Of a DNA stretch of 40,797 nucleotides, positions 7,667 through 16,600 are shown in pieces. Origin of the DNA: Clostridia bacterium (GTDB lineage Bacteria; Bacillota_A; Clostridia; Oscillospirales; CAG-272). The translations under genes were made by a program, and so were the position numbers. The stretch spans positions 1 to 40,797 of the forward strand of contig JAGBGE010000017.1 of the NCBI GenBank assembly GCA_017936125.1. Reading direction: 5' to 3'. Numbering within the stretch: the first letter of the stretch is position 1; every line of letters begins with the position of its first letter. The notes under the pieces were generated by a model. It had not been told where the DNA came from. It was given only the letters and a program-made list of their open reading frames with translations, and ran no database searches.

Positions 7667-8614
7667 ATGAAGCTCTTTGGAAAAAGTCTATCACAGAAAA
7701 CAAAGTTGATTATAATTCTGGCTATTGAATTCATAGCAATTTCTATAATATTACTTTTGATCTTCTTCGCGGGTAAGAAGTCCTACACCGTTACATTTGA
7801 CCTTAACGGCGGAATACTTATCAGCGGTGAGGCTGTTCAGCGTGTGACGCAGGGACAGAGCGCAACTCCCCCGAACGTAGCGAAGGACGGTCACTATCTG
7901 CGTGGCTGGTCGGGCTCGTACCACAAGGTGACGCGTGACAGCACGGTAAAGGCTATATGGGAGTATGAAACCACGCCCGGCATCATTTACAGCGATGCCG
8001 AAAATCAGAACTACTGCGAGATAATCGGCTCATACAAGGGGCTGCGCGGCGAGGTCTATATAGGCGCTTACCACGATGAGAAGATGGTGCTCGGCATCAC
8101 CGAGGGCGCATTCAAAGGCAGAAATGAGATAACCGCTATGCATCTGCTCGACGGTATTCTCGCTATTGAGGCCGAGGCATTCGCGGGCTGTACTAAAATG
8201 GAAACTATCGAGATTCCCTCGACGGTTGTGAAAATCGGTAAAAACGCCTTCGCAGGCTGCGAGAGTCTGACCGAGATTGTACTCCCGAGCGACCTCGTCA
8301 CCATTGAGGCGGGCGCCTTTGCCGGCTGCTCCTCTCTTACCGAGATAGTGATTCCCGAGGGGGTTGAGGTCATCGAGACAGGCGCGTTCGACACCGAGGG
8401 GCTCATAATAAACGTATACTTTGACGAGGGCGAGATGCCCGAGGGCTTCGCTGACGGATGGCACAAGGGAAAGATAGTCTACGGCTACGAGCCACCGCTG
8501 GAGGAAACCGAAGCGCAAACAAAAAATGACCCTTGGTGGAACAAGGACAAGGATAAAGACAAGGACAAGAACACCGACACCGACTCTGACAAGCAGACCG
8601 CAGAGGAAAAGTGA
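7667..8614 (+). CDS. Membrane-anchored InlB-repeat and LRR_5 (BspA-like) protein
   Basis: This 315-residue protein has a single N-terminal membrane helix (about 13-36) and is probably anchored with the rest outside. Residues about 38-98 form an InlB/Listeria-Bacteroides-type repeat (YTVTFDLNGG ... GHYLRGWSG ... VKAIWEY). Residues about 150-250 carry three to four BspA-type LRR_5 units of the form IEIPSTVVKIGKNAFAGC. The C-terminal tail is charged and low in complexity (WWNKDKDKDKDK and on). Such modules mediate adhesion or protein binding at the surface; no partner is evident. A consensus promoter and AGGAGG site precede it, and it leads a probable operon with the next three genes (gaps of 11-21 bases). 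Confidence 0.8.
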   Translation: MKLFGKSLSQKTKLIIILAIEFIAISIILLLIFFAGKKSYTVTFDLNGGILISGEAVQRVTQGQSATPPNVAKDGHYLRGWSGSYHKVTRDSTVKAIWEYETTPGIIYSDAENQNYCEIIGSYKGLRGEVYIGAYHDEKMVLGITEGAFKGRNEITAMHLLDGILAIEAEAFAGCTKMETIEIPSTVVKIGKNAFAGCESLTEIVLPSDLVTIEAGAFAGCSSLTEIVIPEGVEVIETGAFDTEGLIINVYFDEGEMPEGFADGWHKGKIVYGYEPPLEETEAQTKNDPWWNKDKDKDKDKNTDTDSDKQTAEEK

Positions 8615-8625
8615 GGTAGCGCTTT

Positions 8626-9405
8626 ATGAATATGATGCAAATGGTCGGCATCATGGTGCTATGCTACTTTACGTCGATACTAGCGCTTTCATTCTTCCAT
8701 AAGTATATCAACGTAAAGCTCGGCAACACTATATTTATCATTGCCGATTTAGTATTCTTCTTCGCGTGGAATTACGCGGCGTATCAGCGAGGCTGGCTCG
8801 AGAGCGGATTTATGACGCTCGGCAATATCAGCCCGTTTATAATGACGCTCATTCCCTTTACCGTCTTGCTCAGTGATAAGGTGCGCGAGTTCTGCAACGC
8901 GGCTATCGCGTTTCTCTGGATGGGAATGTTCTTTGCGCTGATGATCAGCCCCGAGCACGCTTATATTTTCAATTACAATATAGAGGCAAACTTCCTCTAT
9001 GCCTCGGAGGCGGCGTGTCATCTGCTCGCCTCGGTTTACGGCTTTTATCTTATGATTTCGGGACAGGTCAAGTGCGACATTAAGAACCTCAAAAGGTCGA
9101 TAATCTGTATGTTCTCGGTAATCACGTTTGGAGTTCTCTTAAACTACATTTTCCACCTCAATAACTTCGGTATGGACCCATATGGCGAATATTCAATTTA
9201 TATGATTGACATATTCGCTAGCTTCGAGGTGACGCTTCTCGCCTACTATCTCGGTGTGTTCCTGGTGCTTACCATCGGTATGCAGGCGGGATACGGCATA
9301 CAGCGTCTGGTCGAGAGAGTTGATCTCGAGGGCGCAAACAGCGAAACGGCGGCAGCAGAAGATGAGCCGAATACCGATAAAGACGATAATTTAAGTGAAA
9401 AATAA
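8626..9405 (+). CDS. Multi-pass membrane protein, YwaF/TMEM164-like topology
   Basis: This 259-residue protein has about seven hydrophobic segments (near 5-25, 35-55, 65-80, 90-110, 125-145, 160-180, 205-225) and a charged acidic C-terminal tail of about 35 residues. The topology and length resemble TIGR02206/YwaF-type integral membrane proteins, but I see no decisive motif. It begins 11 bases after the LRR membrane protein with GAGGTAG as ribosome binding site. Function is unknown; co-expression with a surface protein suggests an envelope role. Confidence 0.65.
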   Translation: MNMMQMVGIMVLCYFTSILALSFFHKYINVKLGNTIFIIADLVFFFAWNYAAYQRGWLESGFMTLGNISPFIMTLIPFTVLLSDKVREFCNAAIAFLWMGMFFALMISPEHAYIFNYNIEANFLYASEAACHLLASVYGFYLMISGQVKCDIKNLKRSIICMFSVITFGVLLNYIFHLNNFGMDPYGEYSIYMIDIFASFEVTLLAYYLGVFLVLTIGMQAGYGIQRLVERVDLEGANSETAAAEDEPNTDKDDNLSEK

Positions 9406-9426
9406 AATATAACTTGGAGGTTTAAT

Positions 9427-9825
9427 ATGAATAAAAGCAAATTTTCTGTATTTTCTATCTCAGCGGCAAGCTATTTTGCCTTTATGTTCACCGGAATCCT
9501 CGCGCTGTATGCCAACGGCGGCATTGAGAGTCTTGCTTCAAACGCCTTGTTTGAGGGATTTGCTATCGAACAGGTTATATCAGTAGCGCAAATCTATATG
9601 ATTTCCGCAGCGGCATTGCTCGTTATCAAGGGAATACATAGCCTTGTCAGAGGTAGACTTTTGGCTATACCCTGCCTGATCGGAGATATTGCCTTCATTG
9701 CCGTTCACTATCTGATGATAGAGGGCGCATCCGTGGGCGGTGCTATTCTCTGGCTAATCTTCATCATTTTATCTGCCGTGTCGGCTATTATGAATCTCGT
9801 ATTCTCGTTATTAAAAAATGCATAA
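9427..9825 (+). CDS. Small four-helix membrane protein
   Basis: This 132-residue protein has four predicted membrane segments (about 9-27, 45-68, 75-95, 103-127). A strong TTGGAGG site precedes the ATG. No motif suggests transport or catalysis. It lies 21 bases after the preceding membrane protein and 12 before the nitroreductase, so it is very probably in the same operon. Confidence 0.7.
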   Translation: MNKSKFSVFSISAASYFAFMFTGILALYANGGIESLASNALFEGFAIEQVISVAQIYMISAAALLVIKGIHSLVRGRLLAIPCLIGDIAFIAVHYLMIEGASVGGAILWLIFIILSAVSAIMNLVFSLLKNA

Positions 9826-9837
9826 GGAAGTTTTGAT

Positions 9838-10356
9838 ATGAGCTGTACAGACGTTATTCTCACAAGAGTCAGCGTGAAAAAATACACCGACAAGGCAGTG
9901 CCAACCGAAATTATCGACAAGGTAATCGAGGCAGGTCTTGCTGCGGCAAGCGGCAGAAATCTGCAAGCGCCGATTATCGTCGCGGTGACTAACAAGGAAA
10001 TCCGCGATGCCCTCTCGGCGGCCAACGCTGCGGTTATGGGCGCATCGGGCGACCCATTCTACAACGCGCCCGTCGTGCTGGTCGTCCTCGCTGACAAGGC
10101 GGCGCGCACCTACGTCTACGACGGTTCGCTCGCGCTCGGCAATATGATGCTCGCGGCGCACGATGCAGGAGTCGGCTCCTGCTGGATTCACAGGGCAAAA
10201 GAGGTGTTCGAGCAGCCGAAGTGGCAAGAGTGGCTTCGCTCTATCGGCATCACGGCAGAGGTCGAGGGCATCGGCAATCTCGTGCTCGGCTACCCCGACG
10301 GTGAGCTTCCCGCGCCCAAGGAGCGCAAGAGCGGCAGAGTCTTTAAGGTCGACTGA
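9838..10356 (+). CDS. Nitroreductase family FMN oxidoreductase
   Basis: This 172-residue protein is a short nitroreductase-fold enzyme that would use FMN and NAD(P)H. Visible family features are the amino-terminal RVSVKKYTDKAVP (the RRSVRxF phosphate-binding element), the LAAASGRNLQAP segment, YDGSLALGNMMLAAHDAGVGSCWI (flavin and dimer helix, central part) and the end GNLVLGYP. The length of about 170 is typical of the short NfsA/NfsB-like subgroup in Clostridia. The substrate cannot be read from sequence. AGGAAG precedes the ATG. A strong bidirectional terminator follows. Confidence 0.85.
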   Translation: MSCTDVILTRVSVKKYTDKAVPTEIIDKVIEAGLAAASGRNLQAPIIVAVTNKEIRDALSAANAAVMGASGDPFYNAPVVLVVLADKAARTYVYDGSLALGNMMLAAHDAGVGSCWIHRAKEVFEQPKWQEWLRSIGITAEVEGIGNLVLGYPDGELPAPKERKSGRVFKVD

Positions 10357-10379
10357 TTCGCTTTTTATCATAAAAATAG

Positions 10380-10418
10380 GCGGTTTTGCAAAGTTGTGTT
10401 TGCAAAACCGCTTGTTTT
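10380..10418. terminator. Bidirectional intrinsic terminator
   Basis: Arms GCGGTTTTGCAAA and TTTGCAAAACCGC enclose a short loop, with TTGTTTTATTT after it on the + strand and an A-rich run on the left. It separates the nitroreductase (+) from the convergent DUF4830 gene (-). Confidence 0.85.
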
Positions 10419-10905
10419 ATTTCAGATTTTCCTTTTCCACAAGAGTGAGTGGCAGCACGAAGCCCTCGGGGTCTGCGCTGGAAATATCGCAGGCGACCAC
10501 CCTGCCTCTGTAAATAAAGAGATTAGCGTAAACCTCACCGTCGGCATTGTAATTGGTGACTCGGTAGGTGTATCTGGTTACACGCTTTTTCGCGTATTTT
10601 GAGAGGTCGAGCCCCTGCTTTTTCTGTAGCTCGTTATAGCCGAGAATCACTCGGTCGAAGCTGTCGGGCATCTTAAAGCTCTCCTCGCTCTCGGAATTTT
10701 TATCCACCTCGATGCCGAATTGCTCGATAAAGGCTATGCGGTTTTCCGCGGTCTTTACTCCACTGTAATCTATCGCGGTCGCGTTGCTCGACGCTGAAAC
10801 CACTCCGCCGTCGCTACCGAAAAAGATTGCGACAATCGCAATCAGCGCGACGAGCAGAATACCGACGAACTTCACCGTTGACGAGCGTATTGAATAAACG
10901 AACAT
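10417..10905 (-). CDS. DUF4830 domain membrane-anchored protein
   Basis: This 162-residue protein has one N-terminal membrane segment (about 12-30) and an outward domain. The pattern NRIAFIEQFGIEVD, then DSFDRVILGYNELQKKQGLD, YAKKRVTRYTYRVTNY and VYANLFIYRGRVVACDI is the DUF4830 signature as I know it. The function is unknown. The ATG at 10905 is chosen because GGAG lies six bases upstream; an in-frame GTG at 10932 has none. It converges on the nitroreductase. Confidence 0.78.
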   Translation of the reverse strand: MFVYSIRSSTVKFVGILLVALIAIVAIFFGSDGGVVSASSNATAIDYSGVKTAENRIAFIEQFGIEVDKNSESEESFKMPDSFDRVILGYNELQKKQGLDLSKYAKKRVTRYTYRVTNYNADGEVYANLFIYRGRVVACDISSADPEGFVLPLTLVEKENLK

Positions 10906-10936
10906 ATAAACTCCATTCCGCCCGAGCTTCACACGG

Positions 10937-10969
10937 GCAAATATACTTTACTTACTAAAATATATTTGC
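10937..10969. promoter_or_regulatory. Inverted repeat upstream of the DUF4830 gene
   Basis: GCAAATATA (10937-10945) and TATATTTGC (10961-10969) form perfect nine-base arms around an AT-rich 15-base centre. The site lies 32 bases upstream of the DUF4830 start and could be an operator. Nothing else is recognisable between 10970 and 11070. Confidence 0.4.
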
Positions 10970-11074
10970 AGCGCGGTGGGAATATGACAGGAAGACAGTA
11001 AATATTAAGAATAAAACCACGGATTTTCGTAGGGGGAAAGCTCTGAATTATCATATAAAACGAATATAAAAGCA

Positions 11075-11100
11075 AAAACTGCCACGAAAGTGGCAGTTTT
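11075..11100 (-). terminator. Intrinsic terminator after the tiny Cys-rich ORF
   Basis: AAAACTGCCAC and GTGGCAGTTTT pair perfectly around GAAA. On the - strand the stem is followed by TTTTTGCTTTT, so it fits as terminator for the small ORF at 11159-11257. Confidence 0.75.
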
Positions 11101-11158
11101 CCCGTCGCGCGACAAAGAGCCGCGCGGATTGCTTATGACTTAATGAGTCGGTTTTGCC

Positions 11159-11257
11159 TTAGTGGTTGCAGCAACAGCAGAGCACGATTATGATCGCTAC
11201 GATGATAATTCAGGTGCAGTTGTCGTCAAAGATGTGGCATAAGCAATTGTTGTTCAT
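11159..11257 (-). pseudogene. Tiny Cys-rich membrane peptide ORF with in-frame TGA
   Basis: The ATG at 11257 follows a strong GGAGGAAACATA site. The reading is MNNNCLCHIFDDNCT, then TGA at codon 16 (11210-11212), then IIIVAIIIVLCCCCNH and TAA. The two halves together have the layout of tiny Clostridia peptides with an amino-terminal CxC, an FD.N motif, a tryptophan before a hydrophobic helix, and a Cys-rich tail. In those the codon at this position is, as I recall, Trp (TGG). TGA is a normal stop elsewhere in the window, so a TGG-to-TGA nonsense mutation or sequence error is the simplest reading. A 15-residue peptide or readthrough are alternatives. A terminator follows. Confidence 0.6.
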
Positions 11258-11335
11258 TATGTTTCCTCCGTGAAGTCGTTTTGAGCGCTTTGCCTTCGCT
11301 CAATACTATATTATGCGCGGAGTGATTTAGCGTTA

Positions 11336-13459
11336 CTACTTATCAAAGCTAAAGACTGCGTTTCCGTCTTTTAATACCAGGCGAGCCTCGAAATACTTGC
11401 CGTTCTTCGAGATAAATCCGCCAAGTGACGCCGTTCTGCCCTCTGTGAGCAGAGCGCGCATCTCGGAAATGGGAATATCTCGCTTGCATATATTGATGCC
11501 CACGCGGAATTGGCAGCCCTCGGAAAAGCCGATGCAGCCGTAGCTGTACTTGCCGCGTACGACGTTGCGCTTGCAGAGTGGGCATTCGCCGACTATCTCG
11601 CCGTATTTGCCCGTATCTACACCGATAACGCGCGGTATCTCGGCATTTCTGCCCTTCTCGAACACCTCGGCAATCTCCGACTCGGCAAGCTTCACGCTCT
11701 CCTCGACCGTCATCTCGCCTCGGTAAACCTTTTTCAGCGCCTTGCCAAGCTCGCTCGTCTTGTACTTATCCATACTGATAGAGAGCCTGCCGAGCGACTC
11801 GATGAAATGCTCGCCACCCGGGAGAATGGTGTAGACGTCCTTCTTCAGCTCGATGTATCCGCTCTTCTTCGCATTGTCGATAATGCCCGAGCGAGTCGCC
11901 TCTGTGCCAAGCTCGAGTCCCTCGAAAATCGCCTTGTAATCGTCAGCGTCGTCAATGTCGCCCGATTCCTCAAGCTCCTTCGCCTTCGCCTTATCGTCCT
12001 TGAAGGGATTTTTCAGATAATTATTCAGCGTGGTAATCGTGTAATGCCTCGGGGGCGTGGTCTGCTTCTCCTGCGGGGCGAAGTTAATATTCACCTCGTC
12101 ACCTACCGCAAGATGCGGCAGAATTTTATCCTTTTTAGTATAATCGTCGTATTTTGTCCAGCCCTTTTCAAGAATCACCGTACCCTTGAGGGTGAATTCC
12201 TCAAGCTCACCGACCTTAATCTTGATTTCGCTCTTCTCCGCCACGCATTCCTCTGCGCAGAAAACGGCTACGAAGCGGCGGAAAACTGTGGAATAAACCT
12301 TCGACTCGTCGGGCGAGAGCTTATCCTTTGGCGGAATCTTATAGGTAGGTGTGAGCGCGGAGTGCGCCTCAATCTTTGAGTCGTCGAAGATATGCTTCGA
12401 GTCCTTGAATCTGACGGGATAGCCGAGTTTTCCTACGTTCGCGATAATCGACCTCATCTTGTCCTTCTCGGCGGTGGCAAGATACTCGGAGTTCGTTCTC
12501 GGATAGGTGAGATAGCCCTCCTCGTAGAGCTTCTGAATTATCTTCAGGCTGTCGGTCATGCTCATCTTGTATTTCTCACCGAGAACGTTCTGGAGCGTCG
12601 AGAGCGAATAGAGCTTACCCGGGAAGATATTGTCCTTCTTGCTCGTCACGTCTGTGACAACCGCGCCAGTGCTATTATAGAGCGCAGAGGTCTCCTCTGC
12701 CTTGGAAAGCTCGTCTTTTGTAAACTTTAGTTTGCTTGTAAGCTCTACTTTCTCGCCATTCGTCTCCTCGGCGCTTGAAATTACGAAGTATTTTTCAGGA
12801 GTGAAATTGCGGATTTCCATATCCCTGTCGTAGATAGCGCGAACGATGGGCGCGATAACTCTGCCGACTCTGAGCAGCTTTCCCGTCTTGATTGTCGCAT
12901 ATCTCGTGAGGTTGACACCGTAGAGCCAGTCGATGTAGGTGCGCGCGTAGCCCTCGCCCGCGAGGTTGTCGTACTCCGACTCGTCCTTCATCTCGGTGAG
13001 AGCCTTTGCGACCGTCTCGGGAGTCTGGTCGGGAAGCCAAAGACGCTTCTGCGCCTTGGTCGTTTTGAGCGCGTTCTCAACGCACAGACGCACGATAATC
13101 TCTCCCTCTCGGTCAGCGTCTCCCGCGTTGACTATCGTGTCAACGTCGTCACGGTTGCATAGCCTCTCGAGAATGCCAAACTGCTTTTTGACACCCGAGT
13201 CGACGCTCTTTTTGTCATTCGACTTGCGAAGCTCGAACTTGAACTTCTCGGGGAAGCAAGGAAGCCTGTCGAGCGACCACTTACCGCTGGCGCCCGGCTG
13301 ATACGCCTCAATATCCGCAAGAGAGAAAAGATGTCCGAACGCCCACGAAACGATATAATTCTCGCCAATATAGTAGCCGTCCTTCTTATCCATTTTACCG
13401 CCAATGCCTGCCACGATATTACGCGCAAGGCTGGGCTTCTCGGCAATTATAAGAACCAT
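11336..13459 (-). CDS. topB: DNA topoisomerase III
   Basis: This 707-residue type IA topoisomerase relaxes and decatenates DNA by passing strands through a transient 5'-phosphotyrosine break. The TOPRIM domain opens with LIIAEKPSLARNI (Glu7) and has the acidic NAGDADREGE (Asp114, Asp116, Glu118). The catalytic tyrosine is Tyr319 in EGYLTYPRTNSEYL. A C-terminal Cys set (Cys626, Cys629, Cys642, Cys649) looks like a remnant topoisomerase zinc finger. The length is typical of Firmicutes TopB. AAAGGAGAGG precedes the ATG. A possible -10 TAGAAT with extended TGTGG (13491-13501, - strand) lies just upstream, but its -35 is weak. Confidence 0.95.
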   Translation of the reverse strand: MVLIIAEKPSLARNIVAGIGGKMDKKDGYYIGENYIVSWAFGHLFSLADIEAYQPGASGKWSLDRLPCFPEKFKFELRKSNDKKSVDSGVKKQFGILERLCNRDDVDTIVNAGDADREGEIIVRLCVENALKTTKAQKRLWLPDQTPETVAKALTEMKDESEYDNLAGEGYARTYIDWLYGVNLTRYATIKTGKLLRVGRVIAPIVRAIYDRDMEIRNFTPEKYFVISSAEETNGEKVELTSKLKFTKDELSKAEETSALYNSTGAVVTDVTSKKDNIFPGKLYSLSTLQNVLGEKYKMSMTDSLKIIQKLYEEGYLTYPRTNSEYLATAEKDKMRSIIANVGKLGYPVRFKDSKHIFDDSKIEAHSALTPTYKIPPKDKLSPDESKVYSTVFRRFVAVFCAEECVAEKSEIKIKVGELEEFTLKGTVILEKGWTKYDDYTKKDKILPHLAVGDEVNINFAPQEKQTTPPRHYTITTLNNYLKNPFKDDKAKAKELEESGDIDDADDYKAIFEGLELGTEATRSGIIDNAKKSGYIELKKDVYTILPGGEHFIESLGRLSISMDKYKTSELGKALKKVYRGEMTVEESVKLAESEIAEVFEKGRNAEIPRVIGVDTGKYGEIVGECPLCKRNVVRGKYSYGCIGFSEGCQFRVGINICKRDIPISEMRALLTEGRTASLGGFISKNGKYFEARLVLKDGNAVFSFDK

Positions 13460-13576
13460 ATTTCCTCTCCTTTCAAAATTTCACCCCTATATTCTACCAC
13501 AACGAAACGAAAAATGCTACACCTTTCAGAAATTTTTTCAAAATTATGAAAAAACTCCCCTGCCCCGCCGCCAAGT

Positions 13577-13606
13577 AAAAAAGCGAGCCGTATTTCAGAC
13601 TCGCTT
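13577..13606 (-). terminator. Intrinsic terminator of the giant LRR gene
   Basis: Read on the - strand, AAGCGAG and CTCGCTT pair around a 12-base loop and run straight into TTTTTT. It lies 13 bases after the LRR stop and upstream of topB. Confidence 0.8.
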
Positions 13607-13618
13607 AAATGCGGTTTT

Positions 13619-16600
13619 TTAGGGAACGTAATTGAAATGAATGTTAGCGCCGGTAAGACTAAAATTGTAGCTACCGATACTGATTTTCGCCCATTCTTCC
13701 TCACTACCAGTGTAATATACGTCGGTAAGGCTGGTGCAATTATTAAACGCATAATTTCCAATACTCATCACGCTATCAGGGATTACTATAGAGGTAAGGC
13801 TAGTACAATTATAGAACGCATAATCTCCAATACTAGTTACGTCGTCGGGGATTATAACATTTCTTACTCCAAGCATTTTGTATATTTCATATTTGCTTCC
13901 GTTGATATCTTTTGGAAGTGTAACGGTATCATTAGTTCCTAGATATGCGATAAGAGTATATGTGGTTGGAATTCCAAATATGAATGAGCCTTTTTCAATT
14001 TCAAACAAGAAATTATCATCCGTTTCAATATACTCCACCTTATCGGTATTATAATAAGTTCTGTTTCCGTATTTATTTATGATAACCTTTGCATTTTTCG
14101 CAATTGCTCCCTTAAAAGATTGACCAAATCCAAAACTTAAATCACTTTTGTTTGTTATTTTATAAATATTGCATCCATAGAACGCATCATCTTCAATGCT
14201 CGTAACGCTGCTGCCGATCACTATAGAATTAAGTCCAGTGCCATAGAACGCACTATTTCCAATACTCGTCACGCTGTCAGGGATTACTATAGAGGTAAGG
14301 CTTCTACAATCAAAGAACGCCTTAGCACCAATACTAATTACACTGTCGGGAATCTCTACGTTGGAAAGCAATGAGCATTCGCGGAACACGCACTCTTGGA
14401 TACTCTTCACACCGCTGGGAATCCTTATGCTTACAAGCGAAGAGCACTCGTAGAACGCATAGGAACCAATAGAAGTAACACTATCGGGAATCTCCACACT
14501 GGCGAGCGAAGAACACTCGCAGAACGCATAGGAACCAATAGAAGTAACACTATCGGGAATCTCTACGCTTACAAGCAAGGGATTTTTGTAGAACATTTGG
14601 TCTTTGATAGCAGTTAGTCCGTCGGGAAGCTTGATGCTCGTAACAGTAGGAAGATATGCTAAAGCGCATCCGTAAATTTCATAAACCTTTCCATTGCAGT
14701 CACTTGGCAGCACAAGCTCGTCGCTTGTTCCTACATATCCCGCAAGATAACAGACATCCCCATCCTCATAGAATACATATCCGTCGGAATCGGTCCAAAC
14801 CTTACTCGTTCCGCTATCCGGCGTGTAGACATTGAGACCGTATTGAACGTCAACGCTCGAAAGATTATATATTTCAACAAGACTTCCTCCATAGGCGTAG
14901 AAAGCAAGATTACCAATTGAGGTTACACCTTCGGGAATCTCCACTCTTATGAGAGAATAGCAATAGCAAAATGCCTGATTGCCAATAGTGGTTAAGCTAT
15001 CGGGAAGATCTACGGTAGTTAGAGCAGTGCAATAATAGAAGGTATTGCCACCAATCACGGTTATTTGGTCGGGAATATCTATACTCACGAGATTTGAGCA
15101 TTCAGCAAATGCACTGTTACCAATGCTTGTTACACTATCTGGAAGATTTATACTGATAATTCCTTTGCAATAACCAAACGCGGAAGATCCGATGGTGGTG
15201 AGCCTGCTGCCATCTCCTATATTTACACTAAGCTTGTAGCATTCGCAGAAGGCAAAATCACCAATACTAACAACACTATCGGGAATTTCTACGTTTTCAA
15301 GCGATTGACAGCATCTGAACGCCTCGTTGCCAATAACGGTTAAGTTATCAGGAAGATTTATATCAGTAAGATAGTAACATCCCTTAAAGGCATAATCGCC
15401 GATATAAGCTACACTGCTTGAAAGCTTAACACTCTCTAGATCGAAGCCGTAAAATGAATATTTTCCAATAGCGGTAACACCCTCCGGAATTTCCAAGTTA
15501 CCTATCAAAGGATGATTATTTACATAAAGAATTTTAGAATTATTATAAGTTTCACGAAGAGGGTTGGAATAATCATTTTCAAAATCTATACTAACCCAGA
15601 TAGCTATACTGTCAACGTAAACCGATGATACCTCACCGTTTGCGAAGGCGTCAGCGCCGATTTCAGCCAAGCTCGAGGGAATGATCAATTCTTCAATAAA
15701 ACAGCCGTCGAACGCGCGCTTGCCAATTTTCGTCAAGCCGTTTGGAAGCTCTATACTTATCTGCTTGCAGCTCCTGAAGCATCCGTCGGAAATCTCGGTT
15801 ATACCATCGGGAAGCTTGATATTGCTAAGCACCTCGCATTTATAGAACGCAGCCTCGCCAATGCTTGTTACTCCATCGGGAATCTCTATACTTGTAAGAT
15901 AGTAGTAGCATTCAGCGAAGGCACTGTCGCCGATAGTGGTCAATTGGCTTTCACTGTCGAAGGTTACGGCTTTCAAATAGCTACCTCCAAGGAAAGCTCC
16001 ATCGCCTATCGTAATTACGGTTTTAGGAATTTCTACAGTCCATGCTTTACTTCTGGCAGCATCACTAAAAGCTCTATTACCAATAGCCGTTACGGTATCT
16101 CCGGTGGGGGAGATGGGGGGGATTCGGATATCGTAATCAGGGCACTTTCCTATTCCGCTGACGTAGCAGGTGCCGTCACCGTTTGAGGTGTACGCAAGGT
16201 CCTTGCTGTATCTGAAATGAATCGTAGCGTTATCAATTCCCTCGTTGGGAGAGGAAATGGCAATCTTGTTCCAGTGGTCCTCGCCGCCGCCGTAATATAT
16301 ATCGGTAAGCAGGTCGCAGCCTGTCGTAGCAGACGAACCGATAACCGACACGCCAATCGGCAGGCTGAGCGTCTTAATATAAGCGTTGCCATACAATGCG
16401 TATTCACCGATATCGGTGACGCTGTCGGGAACGGTGAAGCTATCCGCCTTCTTGCCGACGGCATATCTTATTAAGCGCTTTCCGTCATTTGAATAGAGGT
16501 TGCCGTCGATTGCCTTATACTCGGTGTTTTCCTCTACGATGAATTTGGAAAGCAGGCTACAGCCGTTAAAGGCGTTTTGAGCTATCGAGGTTATATTCTT

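Noticed and set aside
11159..11257. Genetic code change (TGA as Trp) or selenocysteine
   Set aside because: TGA ends deoC, the LRR membrane gene, the portal, the connector and others normally, and no SECIS-like hairpin is evident after the codon; a mutation or error is simpler.
11510..12379. A 289-codon + strand ORF inside topB
   Set aside because: Antisense shadow of topoisomerase III, which has intact catalytic motifs on the - strand.
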